Origin: Planctomycetota bacterium
GTDB lineage: Bacteria; Planctomycetota; Planctomycetia; Planctomycetales; Planctomycetaceae
Reading direction: 5' to 3'
Assembly (NCBI GenBank): GCA_026692825.1
Contig: JAPLOC010000278.1
Coordinates: 1-5,541, forward strand
DNA length: 5,541 bases
In this document: positions 1 to 5,541 of the stretch, one piece after another
Numbering within the stretch: the first letter of the stretch is position 1
Layout of the letters: each line of letters starts with the position of its first letter
Position numbers and translations under genes: made by a program
The notes under the pieces: model-generated
What the model was told of the DNA's origin: nothing
Database searches by the model: none
What the model saw: only the letters and a program-made list of their open reading frames with translations

Positions 1-302
1 TGGGGGCGATTCTGCTGGCAGCCGGCGCTCCCGGAAAGCGCAACGCCCTCCCTCACGCCCGCATCATGATCCACCAGCCCTTGGCTGGCATGGAAGGGAC
101 GGCGACGGAGCTCGAAATTCACGCGAAAGAAGTGATTCGCGTCAAGCAGATCATGAATGAGATTCTGCTCAAGCACACCGGTCAAACCCTGTCAAAGATC
201 GAACAGGACACTGACCGCGACAACTTCATGTCGGCGGAAGAGGCCAAAGATTACCGCCTGATCGACACCGTCTTGGATCGGCTCCCCGGCGCTGGGGGCT
301 GA
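1..302 (+). CDS. clpP: ATP-dependent Clp protease proteolytic subunit ClpP, C-terminal part (5' end outside window)
   Basis: ClpP is the cytoplasmic serine peptidase that forms the two-ring barrel fed by Clp ATPases. The open frame runs from base 3 (bases 1-2 are the end of a codon) to TGA at 300-302. The family signature [12 protein letters not shown] carries the active-site His (codon 72-74). The motif DTDRDNF carries the Asp/Arg oligomer-sensor pair and the catalytic Asp (codon 219-221), followed by the usual [12 protein letters not shown] ending. In ClpP the sequence before GAILLAAG is normally AASM, so the catalytic Ser codon should lie a few bases left of the window (inference). The short C-terminus ending in GAGG is normal. 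The ATG at 66 is an internal Met of the MIHQP motif, not a start. No chaperone partner is visible. The following gene is on the same strand, 82 nt downstream, but unrelated in function. Confidence 0.95.
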   Translation, partial: GAILLAAGAPGKRNALPHARIMIHQPLAGMEGTATELEIHAKEVIRVKQIMNEILLKHTGQTLSKIEQDTDRDNFMSAEEAKDYRLIDTVLDRLPGAGG

Positions 303-368
303 CCGGCGGCGGGGCTTCCGGATCTAGACGTTGCATCAATCGTTGATGATTCGTTTCGGCCGTCGGCC

Positions 369-375
369 GAGGGAG
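369..375 (+). promoter_or_regulatory. Shine-Dalgarno-like site deciding the GTG start at 385
   Basis: GAGGGAG lies 9 nt before an in-frame GTG at 385. The earlier in-frame starts, TTG 331 and ATG 346, have no comparable purine-rich stretch ahead of them and would put an arginine-rich tail in front of the signal peptide. This favours GTG 385, although planctomycete genes often lack Shine-Dalgarno sites. Confidence 0.45.
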
Positions 376-384
376 TGTTCGCTC

Positions 385-1350
385 GTGTCTGCTTTCCGCG
401 TTCGCACTCTGGTTTTCATTTCACTGTTTGCCGCGTTTGGTCTGCGCTCGGCCGCTTGGTCGGATGACGCCCCCGCCGCAGGCGGCTCGAAGGTTAAGCC
501 GGTCGACTATCTTCGTGACGTTCGGCCGATTCTCTCCCGGGCGTGTTATAACTGCCACGGTCCAGACGAGGCCGAGCGCAAGGCGGGGCTTCGCTTGGAC
601 CGCCGCGACGCCACTCTGGCTCCTCTGGAGAGTGGCAGCCGGGCGATTGTTCCCAATCGGCCTGCGGAAAGTGAACTCTGGCTGCGGGTCACATCGGAAG
701 ACCCGGTTGGCAAAATGCCTCCGGTAGGTTCGGGCGAACTGAAACCGGAGCAGCTTCAGATCCTGAAATCCTGGATTGAACAAGGGGCTGTCTACGCCGA
801 GCATTGGGCGTTCGTTCCGCCGAAACGGGTCGCCCCGCGGAAAATCACCGACGCCAACTGGGCACGCAACGAGATCGATCACTACATCGCCTCCAAATTG
901 CAGTCCCTGGGACTTCAGGCGAATCCCGAGGCCGACCGCCACACATTGATCCGCCGGCTGAGTCTCGACTTGCGGGGCCTGCCCCCCACGACGGCGGAAG
1001 TTGCGGCGTTTGCGAATGATCCACGTCCTGAAGCGTATGAGGAACTGGTCGACCGCTGGTTCAGATCCCCTGCGAACCATCTGGCGGTATCGCGACTGGG
1101 TGATCGACGCGTTCAATCGCAATCTGCCGTTCGACCAGTTCACGATCGATCAGATCGCGGGGGACATGCTGCCCAATGCGACGCTGGACCAGAAGATCGC
1201 GACGGCGTTTCACCGCAACACCATGACCAACACGGAAGGGGGAACCGACGACGAAGAATACCGCGTCGCCGCGGTGAAGGACCGGGCCGACACAACAATG
1301 CAGGTCTGGATGGGACTGACGTTAGGCTGCGCGAAATGCCACAGCCATAA
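385..1350 (+). CDS. PSCyt1 / DUF1549 secreted protein, N-terminal part of a frameshifted gene
   Basis: This is the first part of a planctomycete-specific exported protein; the family's biochemical role is not established. From GTG 385 the N-terminus is a signal peptide: basic FRVR, hydrophobic TLVFISLFAAFGL, then a small-residue region near AAWSDD. Residues about 40-130 form the PSCyt1 cytochrome c-like domain, with heme motif CYNCH (Cys codons 544-546 and 553-555, His 556-558) and a later KMPP motif supplying the probable Met ligand. The link HWAFVPPKR is typical of the family. DUF1549 starts at about residue 162 (NEIDHYI, then RRLSLDLRGLPPT) and runs to LVDRW near 1060. There homology stops, although the frame stays open to 1350 with arginine/histidine-rich, non-homologous sequence. 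The real gene continues in another frame (next entry). Coding beyond about 1066 in this frame is a shadow. ATG 346 is the alternative start. Confidence 0.8.
   Translation: MSAFRVRTLVFISLFAAFGLRSAAWSDDAPAAGGSKVKPVDYLRDVRPILSRACYNCHGPDEAERKAGLRLDRRDATLAPLESGSRAIVPNRPAESELWLRVTSEDPVGKMPPVGSGELKPEQLQILKSWIEQGAVYAEHWAFVPPKRVAPRKITDANWARNEIDHYIASKLQSLGLQANPEADRHTLIRRLSLDLRGLPPTTAEVAAFANDPRPEAYEELVDRWFRSPANHLAVSRLGDRRVQSQSAVRPVHDRSDRGGHAAQCDAGPEDRDGVSPQHHDQHGRGNRRRRIPRRRGEGPGRHNNAGLDGTDVRLREMPQP
1050..1070 (+). other. Frameshift/deletion junction inside DUF1549
   Basis: On the left, the frame of the N-terminal part ends its homology at LVDRW. On the right, the +1-shifted frame picks up at SDPLRTIWRYRDW. 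In family members about 30 residues normally lie between these points, including a GERWA-like stretch and WLDLxRYAD. A deletion of 3k+2 nt, roughly 85-100 nt, would explain both the missing residues and the shift. The size is estimated from memory of the family, not from an alignment. Confidence 0.7.
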
Positions 1351-3805
1351 ATTCGACCCGATCAGCCAGAACGAGTACTACCAGTTCTATGGAATCTTCA
1401 ACCAGTCGGCAGACAGCGACAAGGGAGATGAATACCCGACGCTCGCTGCTCCAACGGCCGATTTGGAACGCCGTTTCCAGGAAATCGACGCAGAGATCGC
1501 CCGCGTGAAGCAGGCACTGGAAAAGCCGACGGCTGAACTCGCCCGGGAACAACAGGCTTGGGAAGCGACACTGGGAGTCTCCCCCACTTGGACCGCTTTC
1601 GGAGAGAAGGGGACATTCCAGTCGACCAGCGGAGCGACACTCCAGTTTCAGAAAGACGGTTCGATTCTGGTCAGTGGACCGACCGCTCCGCAGGATTCGT
1701 ACACGATCACAGCCGAACTGCCGATTTCCGGAATCACGGGCCTGCGGCTGGAAGCGATTCCCGATGAGAGTTTGCCCTCCAAAGGTTCGGGCCGGGCCGC
1801 TGACGGGAATTTCGTGCTGTCGCGAATCAGTGCCACGGTCGCCGACGCGAAGCAGGCCGACAATCTGGTGTCGGGCCGTTACGTGCGAATTGAACTCCCG
1901 GGAGAAGGGAAGATTCTGTCGCTCGCAGAGGTCGAGATCTTTTCTGGTAGCGACAATCTGGCGAAGCGGGGAAAAGCGACGCAATCCAGCGTCGATTACA
2001 ACGGCCCGCCCGAGTTGGCGATTGATGGCAATTCCGATGGCGATTTCGAAAAGCGTTCGGTCACGCACACAAAGACCGAAGCGAATCCCTGGTGGGAGGT
2101 CGACCTGGGCGATACCCGGCGGTTCGATCGCATTGTGGTCTGGAACCGAACCGGGGGCGGAGTCGGTGGGCGGCTGGCTAATGCCCGAGTGATTGTCCTC
2201 GACACCGAACGGCAACCGGTTTGGCAGCAGACGCTCAAAGAGGCCCCGGAGAAGAACGCGGAACTCGCTGTCAGCGGTGCCCAGTCGCTGCCGTTGGCTC
2301 AAGCGTCGGCGGATCATTCACAGCCGTCGTTTCCTGTCGCGAATGCGATTTCGCAAAAGGATCTCACCGCGAGTGGCTGGGCGGTGGGGCCGCAGATGCG
2401 TGAGCCGCACACGGCGGTGTTTGTTGCATCGACCGCCATTGGCAAGGTTCCCGTGACGCGTTTGACGGTGACTCTCGATCATCGCTTTAAGGACGCGGGC
2501 TATGCCCTGGGTCGATTCCGACTCTCGGCCACCAACAGCCAAGAGTTGATCCGTCGGGTCGGTGTCCCGGTGGAGATTCTGCAAATCGTCGATCAGCCGA
2601 CGGCGGCGCGGAGCGCCGAACAACTCCAGAAACTGGCGGCTTACTACCGCACGATCGCCCCCAGCCTGCAACCATTGCGGGACCAGATCGCACAACTCTC
2701 CAAGTCGCGTCCTGAGATCCCCACGGTCCCCGTGATGGTGGAACTACCGGCGGATCAGCGGCGCACAACCCGCTTGATGATTAAGGGAAACTTTCTCAAC
2801 ACGGGTGACGAATTGGTCGCTGCGGTTCCCAAAGCGTTTCACCCGTTGGGAAAACAGGGACCAGTCACCCGGGTCGACTTGGCCAACTGGCTCGTTGACA
2901 GCAACAATCCTTTGACGGCCCGCGTGATGGCGAATCGTCTATGGGGACAGATCTTCGGAATCGGACTGGTGGCAACCGAGGAAGATTTCGGCTCTCAAGG
3001 AGATCTGCCGACGCATCCCGAATTGCTCGACTGGCTGGCATTGGAGTTCCAAAGCGACTGGAACATCAAGCGATTGCTGAAGACGATCGTCTGTTCTTCG
3101 ACTTACCGGCAGTCGTCTCAACTGACCGCCGAGAAGATTGAGAAGGATCCACGCAACCGCTATCTCGCCCGCGCTCCGCGTTTCCGTCTGGAAGCCGAGA
3201 TGGTGCGGGATCAGGCACTGGCATTGAGTGGCCTGCTGAGTCACAAATCGCACGGCCCGTCGGTGTTTCCGGTACAGCCGCCGGGACTTTGGCAGGCGGC
3301 CTTCAACGGCGAGAGAACCTGGACGACCAGTCCGGGTGAGGACAAGTACCGCCGGGGCTTGTATACGCTTTGGCGGCGGACGGTGCCCTACCCTTCCATG
3401 GCGGCGTTTGATGCACCGAGCCGGGAAATTTGCACGATCCGCCGGGTCCGCACGAACACCCCGTTGCAGGCGTTCGTCACCTTGAACGACCCGGTCTATG
3501 TCGAAACATCGCAGGCACTGGGACGACGGTTGGTACGGGAAGGGGGTTCCAGCCCCGTCGACCGCGTGCGGTACGGACTCGAACTGACTCTCGCGCGGCC
3601 CGCGCAACCGGCGCAGATCGAGAAACTGGTGGCCCTGTATGAGTCGGAACTGGCGCACTATCAGGCTCACGCCGCGGAAGCGCTCGACCTGGCAACCAAC
3701 CCGCTGGGGCCTCTGCCCGAGGGGACGGCCGCCGGTGAGATGGCGGCGTGGACAGTGGTCGGAAACGTTCTATTGAATCTCGACGGGGTCTTGACCAAGA
3801 ATTAG
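1058..3805 (+). CDS. DUF1549 / discoidin-like / DUF1553 protein, C-terminal part of the frameshifted gene
   Basis: This continues the preceding gene in the next frame to TAG at 3803-3805. In-frame starts at 1001 (TTG), 1016 and 1037 (ATG) precede the homology and are unlikely to be used. In order: the end of DUF1549 (IWRYRDWVIDAFN, PFDQFTIDQIAGD, FHRNTMTNTEGG), with a second heme-type motif CAKCH (1328-1342) followed by HKFDPISQNEYYQF; a short charged, probably coiled-coil stretch (about 1450-1570); a beta-rich region with GITGLRLEAIPD; an F5/8 type C (discoidin-like) carbohydrate-binding-type domain (about 1870-2275: ATQSS, AIDGN, NPWWEVDLG, VVWNRT); a further beta-rich linker; and DUF1553 (about 2865-3790: VDLANWLVDSNNPLTARV, NRLWGQIFG, EDFGSQGDLPTHPELLDWLA, STYRQSS, FDAPSRE, RTNTPLQAFVTLND, NVLLNLDGVLT). 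The protein should be periplasmic or extracellular; the discoidin-like domain suggests glycan binding (inference). The intact product would be about 1,170 aa. Its normal family C-terminus argues that the break is recent or technical. Confidence 0.88.
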   Translation, partial: GSDPLRTIWRYRDWVIDAFNRNLPFDQFTIDQIAGDMLPNATLDQKIATAFHRNTMTNTEGGTDDEEYRVAAVKDRADTTMQVWMGLTLGCAKCHSHKFDPISQNEYYQFYGIFNQSADSDKGDEYPTLAAPTADLERRFQEIDAEIARVKQALEKPTAELAREQQAWEATLGVSPTWTAFGEKGTFQSTSGATLQFQKDGSILVSGPTAPQDSYTITAELPISGITGLRLEAIPDESLPSKGSGRAADGNFVLSRISATVADAKQADNLVSGRYVRIELPGEGKILSLAEVEIFSGSDNLAKRGKATQSSVDYNGPPELAIDGNSDGDFEKRSVTHTKTEANPWWEVDLGDTRRFDRIVVWNRTGGGVGGRLANARVIVLDTERQPVWQQTLKEAPEKNAELAVSGAQSLPLAQASADHSQPSFPVANAISQKDLTASGWAVGPQMREPHTAVFVASTAIGKVPVTRLTVTLDHRFKDAGYALGRFRLSATNSQELIRRVGVPVEILQIVDQPTAARSAEQLQKLAAYYRTIAPSLQPLRDQIAQLSKSRPEIPTVPVMVELPADQRRTTRLMIKGNFLNTGDELVAAVPKAFHPLGKQGPVTRVDLANWLVDSNNPLTARVMANRLWGQIFGIGLVATEEDFGSQGDLPTHPELLDWLALEFQSDWNIKRLLKTIVCSSTYRQSSQLTAEKIEKDPRNRYLARAPRFRLEAEMVRDQALALSGLLSHKSHGPSVFPVQPPGLWQAAFNGERTWTTSPGEDKYRRGLYTLWRRTVPYPSMAAFDAPSREICTIRRVRTNTPLQAFVTLNDPVYVETSQALGRRLVREGGSSPVDRVRYGLELTLARPAQPAQIEKLVALYESELAHYQAHAAEALDLATNPLGPLPEGTAAGEMAAWTVVGNVLLNLDGVLTKN

Positions 3806-3810
3806 CCCAA

Positions 3811-3824
3811 CGGGTTTCAACCCG
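3811..3824. terminator. Small inverted repeat between convergent genes, possible weak bidirectional terminator
   Basis: CGGGTTTCAACCCG is a perfect inverted repeat, most plausibly a 5-bp stem with a 4-nt loop. It starts 5 nt after the DUF1553 stop and overlaps the stop codon of the converging prepilin peptidase. No T-run follows on either strand, so a Rho-independent terminator is only a possibility. Confidence 0.25.
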
Positions 3825-4803
3825 GCCGATCGTCCGAATGTCCCTGCCGTCGCGCGACCGGGATCGACCGGTACAGGCGGAGCAGCCCGAGCAAAGCGGC
3901 CATTCCACCGATTAGAAGAATCGCCAAGCCGACGAGCGTCGGAACGTGACCGAACAGATCCCGCGTCCGTTCCCAGATGAGTCGCCAGGTGAATAAGACG
4001 ATCACTGCGGCCGCCGCGAGGCAGGGACCATAGGGAAGTGCTTTCCGCCCCACAGTGAACTGCAGCAGCAATCCAACGAGCAGGCCGCAGCCCGGGGCGA
4101 TGAGAAACACGCAAACCACTGGCTGCCAGCCCATAAAGCCACCGATCATCGCCATCAGGGTCACGTCACCCAGCCCCAGAGCTTCCACCCCCAGAACCGC
4201 CTGAGAGACAACCCGGGCCAGCCAGGTGAGTCCCGCCCCGACAATCATCCCCACCAGGCTCCAGACCAGACCATGCCAGTGGTGGCTCTGCTTGATCCAG
4301 CCGGGAATCGCCGGCCCCACATCGGGCAGCCAGTGATTCCAGTCAACCCAGACCGGAATCAACTGCATATTGCTGATCGCGAACGCCCCGATCACCGCCA
4401 GGATTGTCCCCGTCGCTGTGATTTCGTCGGGAATGATGTACTGGTCGAGGTCGACCACGGTCGCGGCGATCAGCAAGGCGATGAATGCCAAATGGTAAAG
4501 CACCCGCCACTGCGCCCAGTCAATTGATCCCCCTTCGACCAACGACTGGCACCGACCGGCGATGACCGCGACCGGGAGCGCCGCCGACAAAACGACGCTG
4601 GTCACAACAATCGCGATCGCCGGCGTCATCCGCAGTCGAAATCGCGTACCCAGTTCAATCGACAGCAGCCGGTTGCACCACCGCACCAGCAACCAGCCGA
4701 CGGCGAGTCCCAGCGGCGCGAAGAAGGCGATATGCGCGACCGAGTCGGCACGCGTCACGAATTCGAACCAATGCCGATTGATCTCCCGCAACCAGTCGAT
4801 CAC
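3817..4803 (-). CDS. A24-family prepilin peptidase (type IV leader peptidase)
   Basis: Integral membrane aspartic protease that removes the leader from type IV pilin-like or pseudopilin proteins. From GTG 4803 it is 328 aa. The first active-site region is VVDLDQYIIPDEIT (Asp118/Asp120, IPD at 124-126); the second is LGLGDVTLMAMIGGFMGW with the diagnostic GxGD (Asp213). About seven or eight hydrophobic segments are visible, near residues 23-42, 61-83, 103-117, 130-146, 178-198, 214-231, 232-251, 260-275 and 287-308 (some may be half-segments). The N-terminal part has an APLGLAVGWLLVRWCNRL segment resembling the GxxxGSFLNVVxxRLP element, but no paired CxxC zinc motifs, so N-methylation of the processed pilin is doubtful. 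A Trp/His-rich loop (about 150-177) separates the two catalytic regions. TTG 4872 would extend it into the upstream gene; GTG 4806 is nearly equivalent to 4803. It lies 32 nt after the enolase-superfamily gene on the same strand. No pilin genes are nearby, so its substrate is unknown. Confidence 0.9.
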   Translation of the reverse strand: MIDWLREINRHWFEFVTRADSVAHIAFFAPLGLAVGWLLVRWCNRLLSIELGTRFRLRMTPAIAIVVTSVVLSAALPVAVIAGRCQSLVEGGSIDWAQWRVLYHLAFIALLIAATVVDLDQYIIPDEITATGTILAVIGAFAISNMQLIPVWVDWNHWLPDVGPAIPGWIKQSHHWHGLVWSLVGMIVGAGLTWLARVVSQAVLGVEALGLGDVTLMAMIGGFMGWQPVVCVFLIAPGCGLLVGLLLQFTVGRKALPYGPCLAAAAVIVLFTWRLIWERTRDLFGHVPTLVGLAILLIGGMAALLGLLRLYRSIPVARRQGHSDDRPG

Positions 4804-4807
4804 CACA

Positions 4808-4814
4808 CCTCCCC
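4808..4814 (-). promoter_or_regulatory. Shine-Dalgarno-like site for the prepilin peptidase
   Basis: On the minus strand GGGGAGG ends 4 nt before GTG 4803 and 1 nt before GTG 4806. The spacing is short but this is the only strong site near the N-terminus, and it favours a start at 4803 over TTG 4872, which would overlap the upstream gene by 37 nt. Confidence 0.4.
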
Positions 4815-4835
4815 GGCCATCGTGGCCCCAATCCG

Positions 4836-5541
4836 TTACCAGTTCGTGAACGATCCGTCCGCACGCGACCAAATGGGACAGCGTCCCTCGGGAATCGGGG
4901 GATAGTCCTTCGCTTTGGCTTCGTCAAACGTCACTCCCAAGCCCGGACGCGTCGGGGGCAGCAGGTGTCCCGCTGCGTACGGAACCTGGACGGGGAACAG
5001 TTCCTGGAGATACCGCCCGGGAATCCTGGGCAATTCCTGAACCCCAAAACAGCTCGACGCGAGGTCCACGTGCAGACATGCCGCCGTCGATACCGGCGGG
5101 GATTTTGACTTCCAGCGTTTTCTGCTTTTTGATCTTGCCCTGACCGGCGCAGGGGATGCACGGGTCGCTGATGGTTTTGCCCATGCCCCGGCACGTGGGG
5201 CAGGTTTGCTGCTCCAGCAGTTGTCGAAATTCCCATTTCGTCGCGTACTGCTCCCCGACTGCCAGCGGCACATTCGCCTGCTGGGACAGTTTTCGATACA
5301 TCTGCGGATTCTCGCACCGCAACGGGTCCTCGACGAAGTAAGGTTGAAACGGTTCCAGTTGCCGACAGAACAGCAAGGCGTCGGCAGGCTCCAGCCGCGT
5401 GTGGACATCGACCAGCAACTCGATATCGGGCCCGACCCCCTCGCGCAATGCGGCGAAGTCCGCGACTCCCTGTCGCAACGCGGGCCGGGGATCGAAAACC
5501 GAGCCGTCGCCCCCACCCCGAATTTCCGTGCGAATGAACCG
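4836..5541 (-). pseudogene. Mandelate racemase/muconate lactonizing-type (enolase superfamily) dehydratase, interrupted; N-terminus outside window
   Basis: Family members use a Mg2+-bound barrel to abstract a proton alpha to a carboxylate; this one resembles sugar-acid dehydratases (galactonate/mannonate type), substrate unknown. The frame is open from the right edge. It shows LLVDVH (metal-ligand Asp 5409-5407, His 5403-5401), FVEDPLR (Glu 5331-5329) and [18 protein letters not shown] (Glu 5253-5251), so all three metal ligands are present. From about 5205 the homology switches in frame to DnaJ sequence (separate entry). Enolase-superfamily homology resumes at about 5096 in a different frame: [14 protein letters not shown], then [16 protein letters not shown] and DGSFTNW, ending at TAA 4838-4836. 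The missing block, roughly 40 residues by family memory, should hold the PDxCHxGG and APHNPxGP segments with the second catalytic His. As written, the upstream frame instead ends at 4924 after about 50 non-homologous residues. The product would be inactive. It could also be an intact gene misassembled. Probably co-transcribed with the prepilin peptidase. Confidence 0.82.
5077..5205 (-). other. DnaJ zinc-finger fragment embedded in the enolase-superfamily gene
   Basis: About 43 codons read as the chaperone Dna[16 protein letters not shown], then [28 protein letters not shown]. This contains two CxxCxGxG zinc motifs, matching repeats 3 and 4 of the four in DnaJ, followed by the [12 protein letters not shown] strand that opens the C-terminal substrate-binding domain. 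The J domain, G/F region and repeats 1-2 are absent. The left junction (near 5206) keeps the enolase-superfamily frame. The right junction (5096-5077) reads as DnaJ in this frame and as the enolase C-terminus in another. It is not a functional dnaJ; a full copy is expected elsewhere in the genome. Confidence 0.85.

Noticed and set aside
66..302. Independent small gene starting at ATG 66
   Set aside because: The ATG is the internal Met of the ClpP active-site motif and the same frame is open with ClpP similarity to the window edge.
421..1143. Antisense open frame of 240 codons opposite the PSCyt1 part
   Set aside because: Arg-rich with no motif and opposite a signal peptide and heme domain with clear homology; a shadow.
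1067..1350. Continuation of the N-terminal frame to the stop at 1350
   Set aside because: The sequence turns into Arg/His/Gln-rich residues without family similarity while the next frame carries DUF1549 motifs over the same bases.
1322..2317. Long antisense open frame of 331 codons opposite the DUF1549/discoidin region
   Set aside because: Its product is Arg-rich low-complexity sequence with no recognisable motif, and it lies wholly opposite well-conserved coding sequence; a GC-rich shadow.
2939..3670. Antisense open frame of 243 codons opposite DUF1553
   Set aside because: No domain or start signal, fully opposite a conserved domain; a shadow.
4924..5541. A novel enolase-DnaJ zinc-finger fusion protein as a new functional system
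   Set aside because: The enolase C-terminus resumes in a different frame, essential barrel segments are missing and the DnaJ piece is only two of four zinc repeats, so a damaged or misassembled gene is far more likely than a designed fusion.
1..5541. tRNA/rRNA genes, CRISPR arrays, insertion sequences or phage integration genes
   Set aside because: No spaced direct repeats, transposase or integrase motifs, or recognisable RNA gene sequence were seen; nearly all of the window is coding.

Overview
The window looks like chromosomal DNA of a planctomycete, probably order Planctomycetales. The main evidence is a large secreted protein combining a planctomycete-type cytochrome c domain (PSCyt1) with DUF1549 and DUF1553, an architecture heavily expanded in that phylum. 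Moderately high GC, GTG/TTG starts and a prepilin peptidase with degenerate N-terminal motifs fit this. The genus cannot be fixed from the sequence.

Layout on the + strand: 1-302 is the C-terminal half of ClpP, whose active-site serine should lie just outside the left edge. After an 82-nt spacer, a signal-peptide-bearing PSCyt1/DUF1549/DUF1553 protein occupies 385-3805. It is split near 1058-1066: homology moves from one reading frame to another, and about 30 conserved DUF1549 residues appear to be missing. Layout on the - strand, converging on it with an 11-nt gap: an A24-type prepilin peptidase (4803-3817), preceded by a mandelate racemase/muconate lactonizing (enolase superfamily) gene that enters from the right edge (5541-4836).

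The most striking observation is in the enolase-superfamily gene. Its central part, which should carry the last barrel strands and the catalytic His region, is replaced by about 37-43 codons that read as zinc-finger repeats 3 and 4 of DnaJ plus the following strand of its substrate-binding domain. The first junction is in frame. At the second, a 20-nt stretch reads as DnaJ in one frame and as enolase superfamily in another, and the enolase C-terminus then continues out of frame. This is either a real recombination product that inactivated the gene or a chimeric read/assembly join at shared short sequence. The second broken gene in the same 5.5 kb makes an assembly or sequencing cause worth testing first.

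The genes do not form an obvious pathway: a housekeeping protease, a secreted planctomycete-specific protein of unknown function, a pilin-processing membrane protease and a sugar-acid dehydratase-like enzyme. The last two share a strand with a 32-nt gap and may be co-transcribed. I see no RNA gene, CRISPR array, insertion sequence or integrase, and no gene-free stretch over 100 nt. I found no convincing new multi-gene system.
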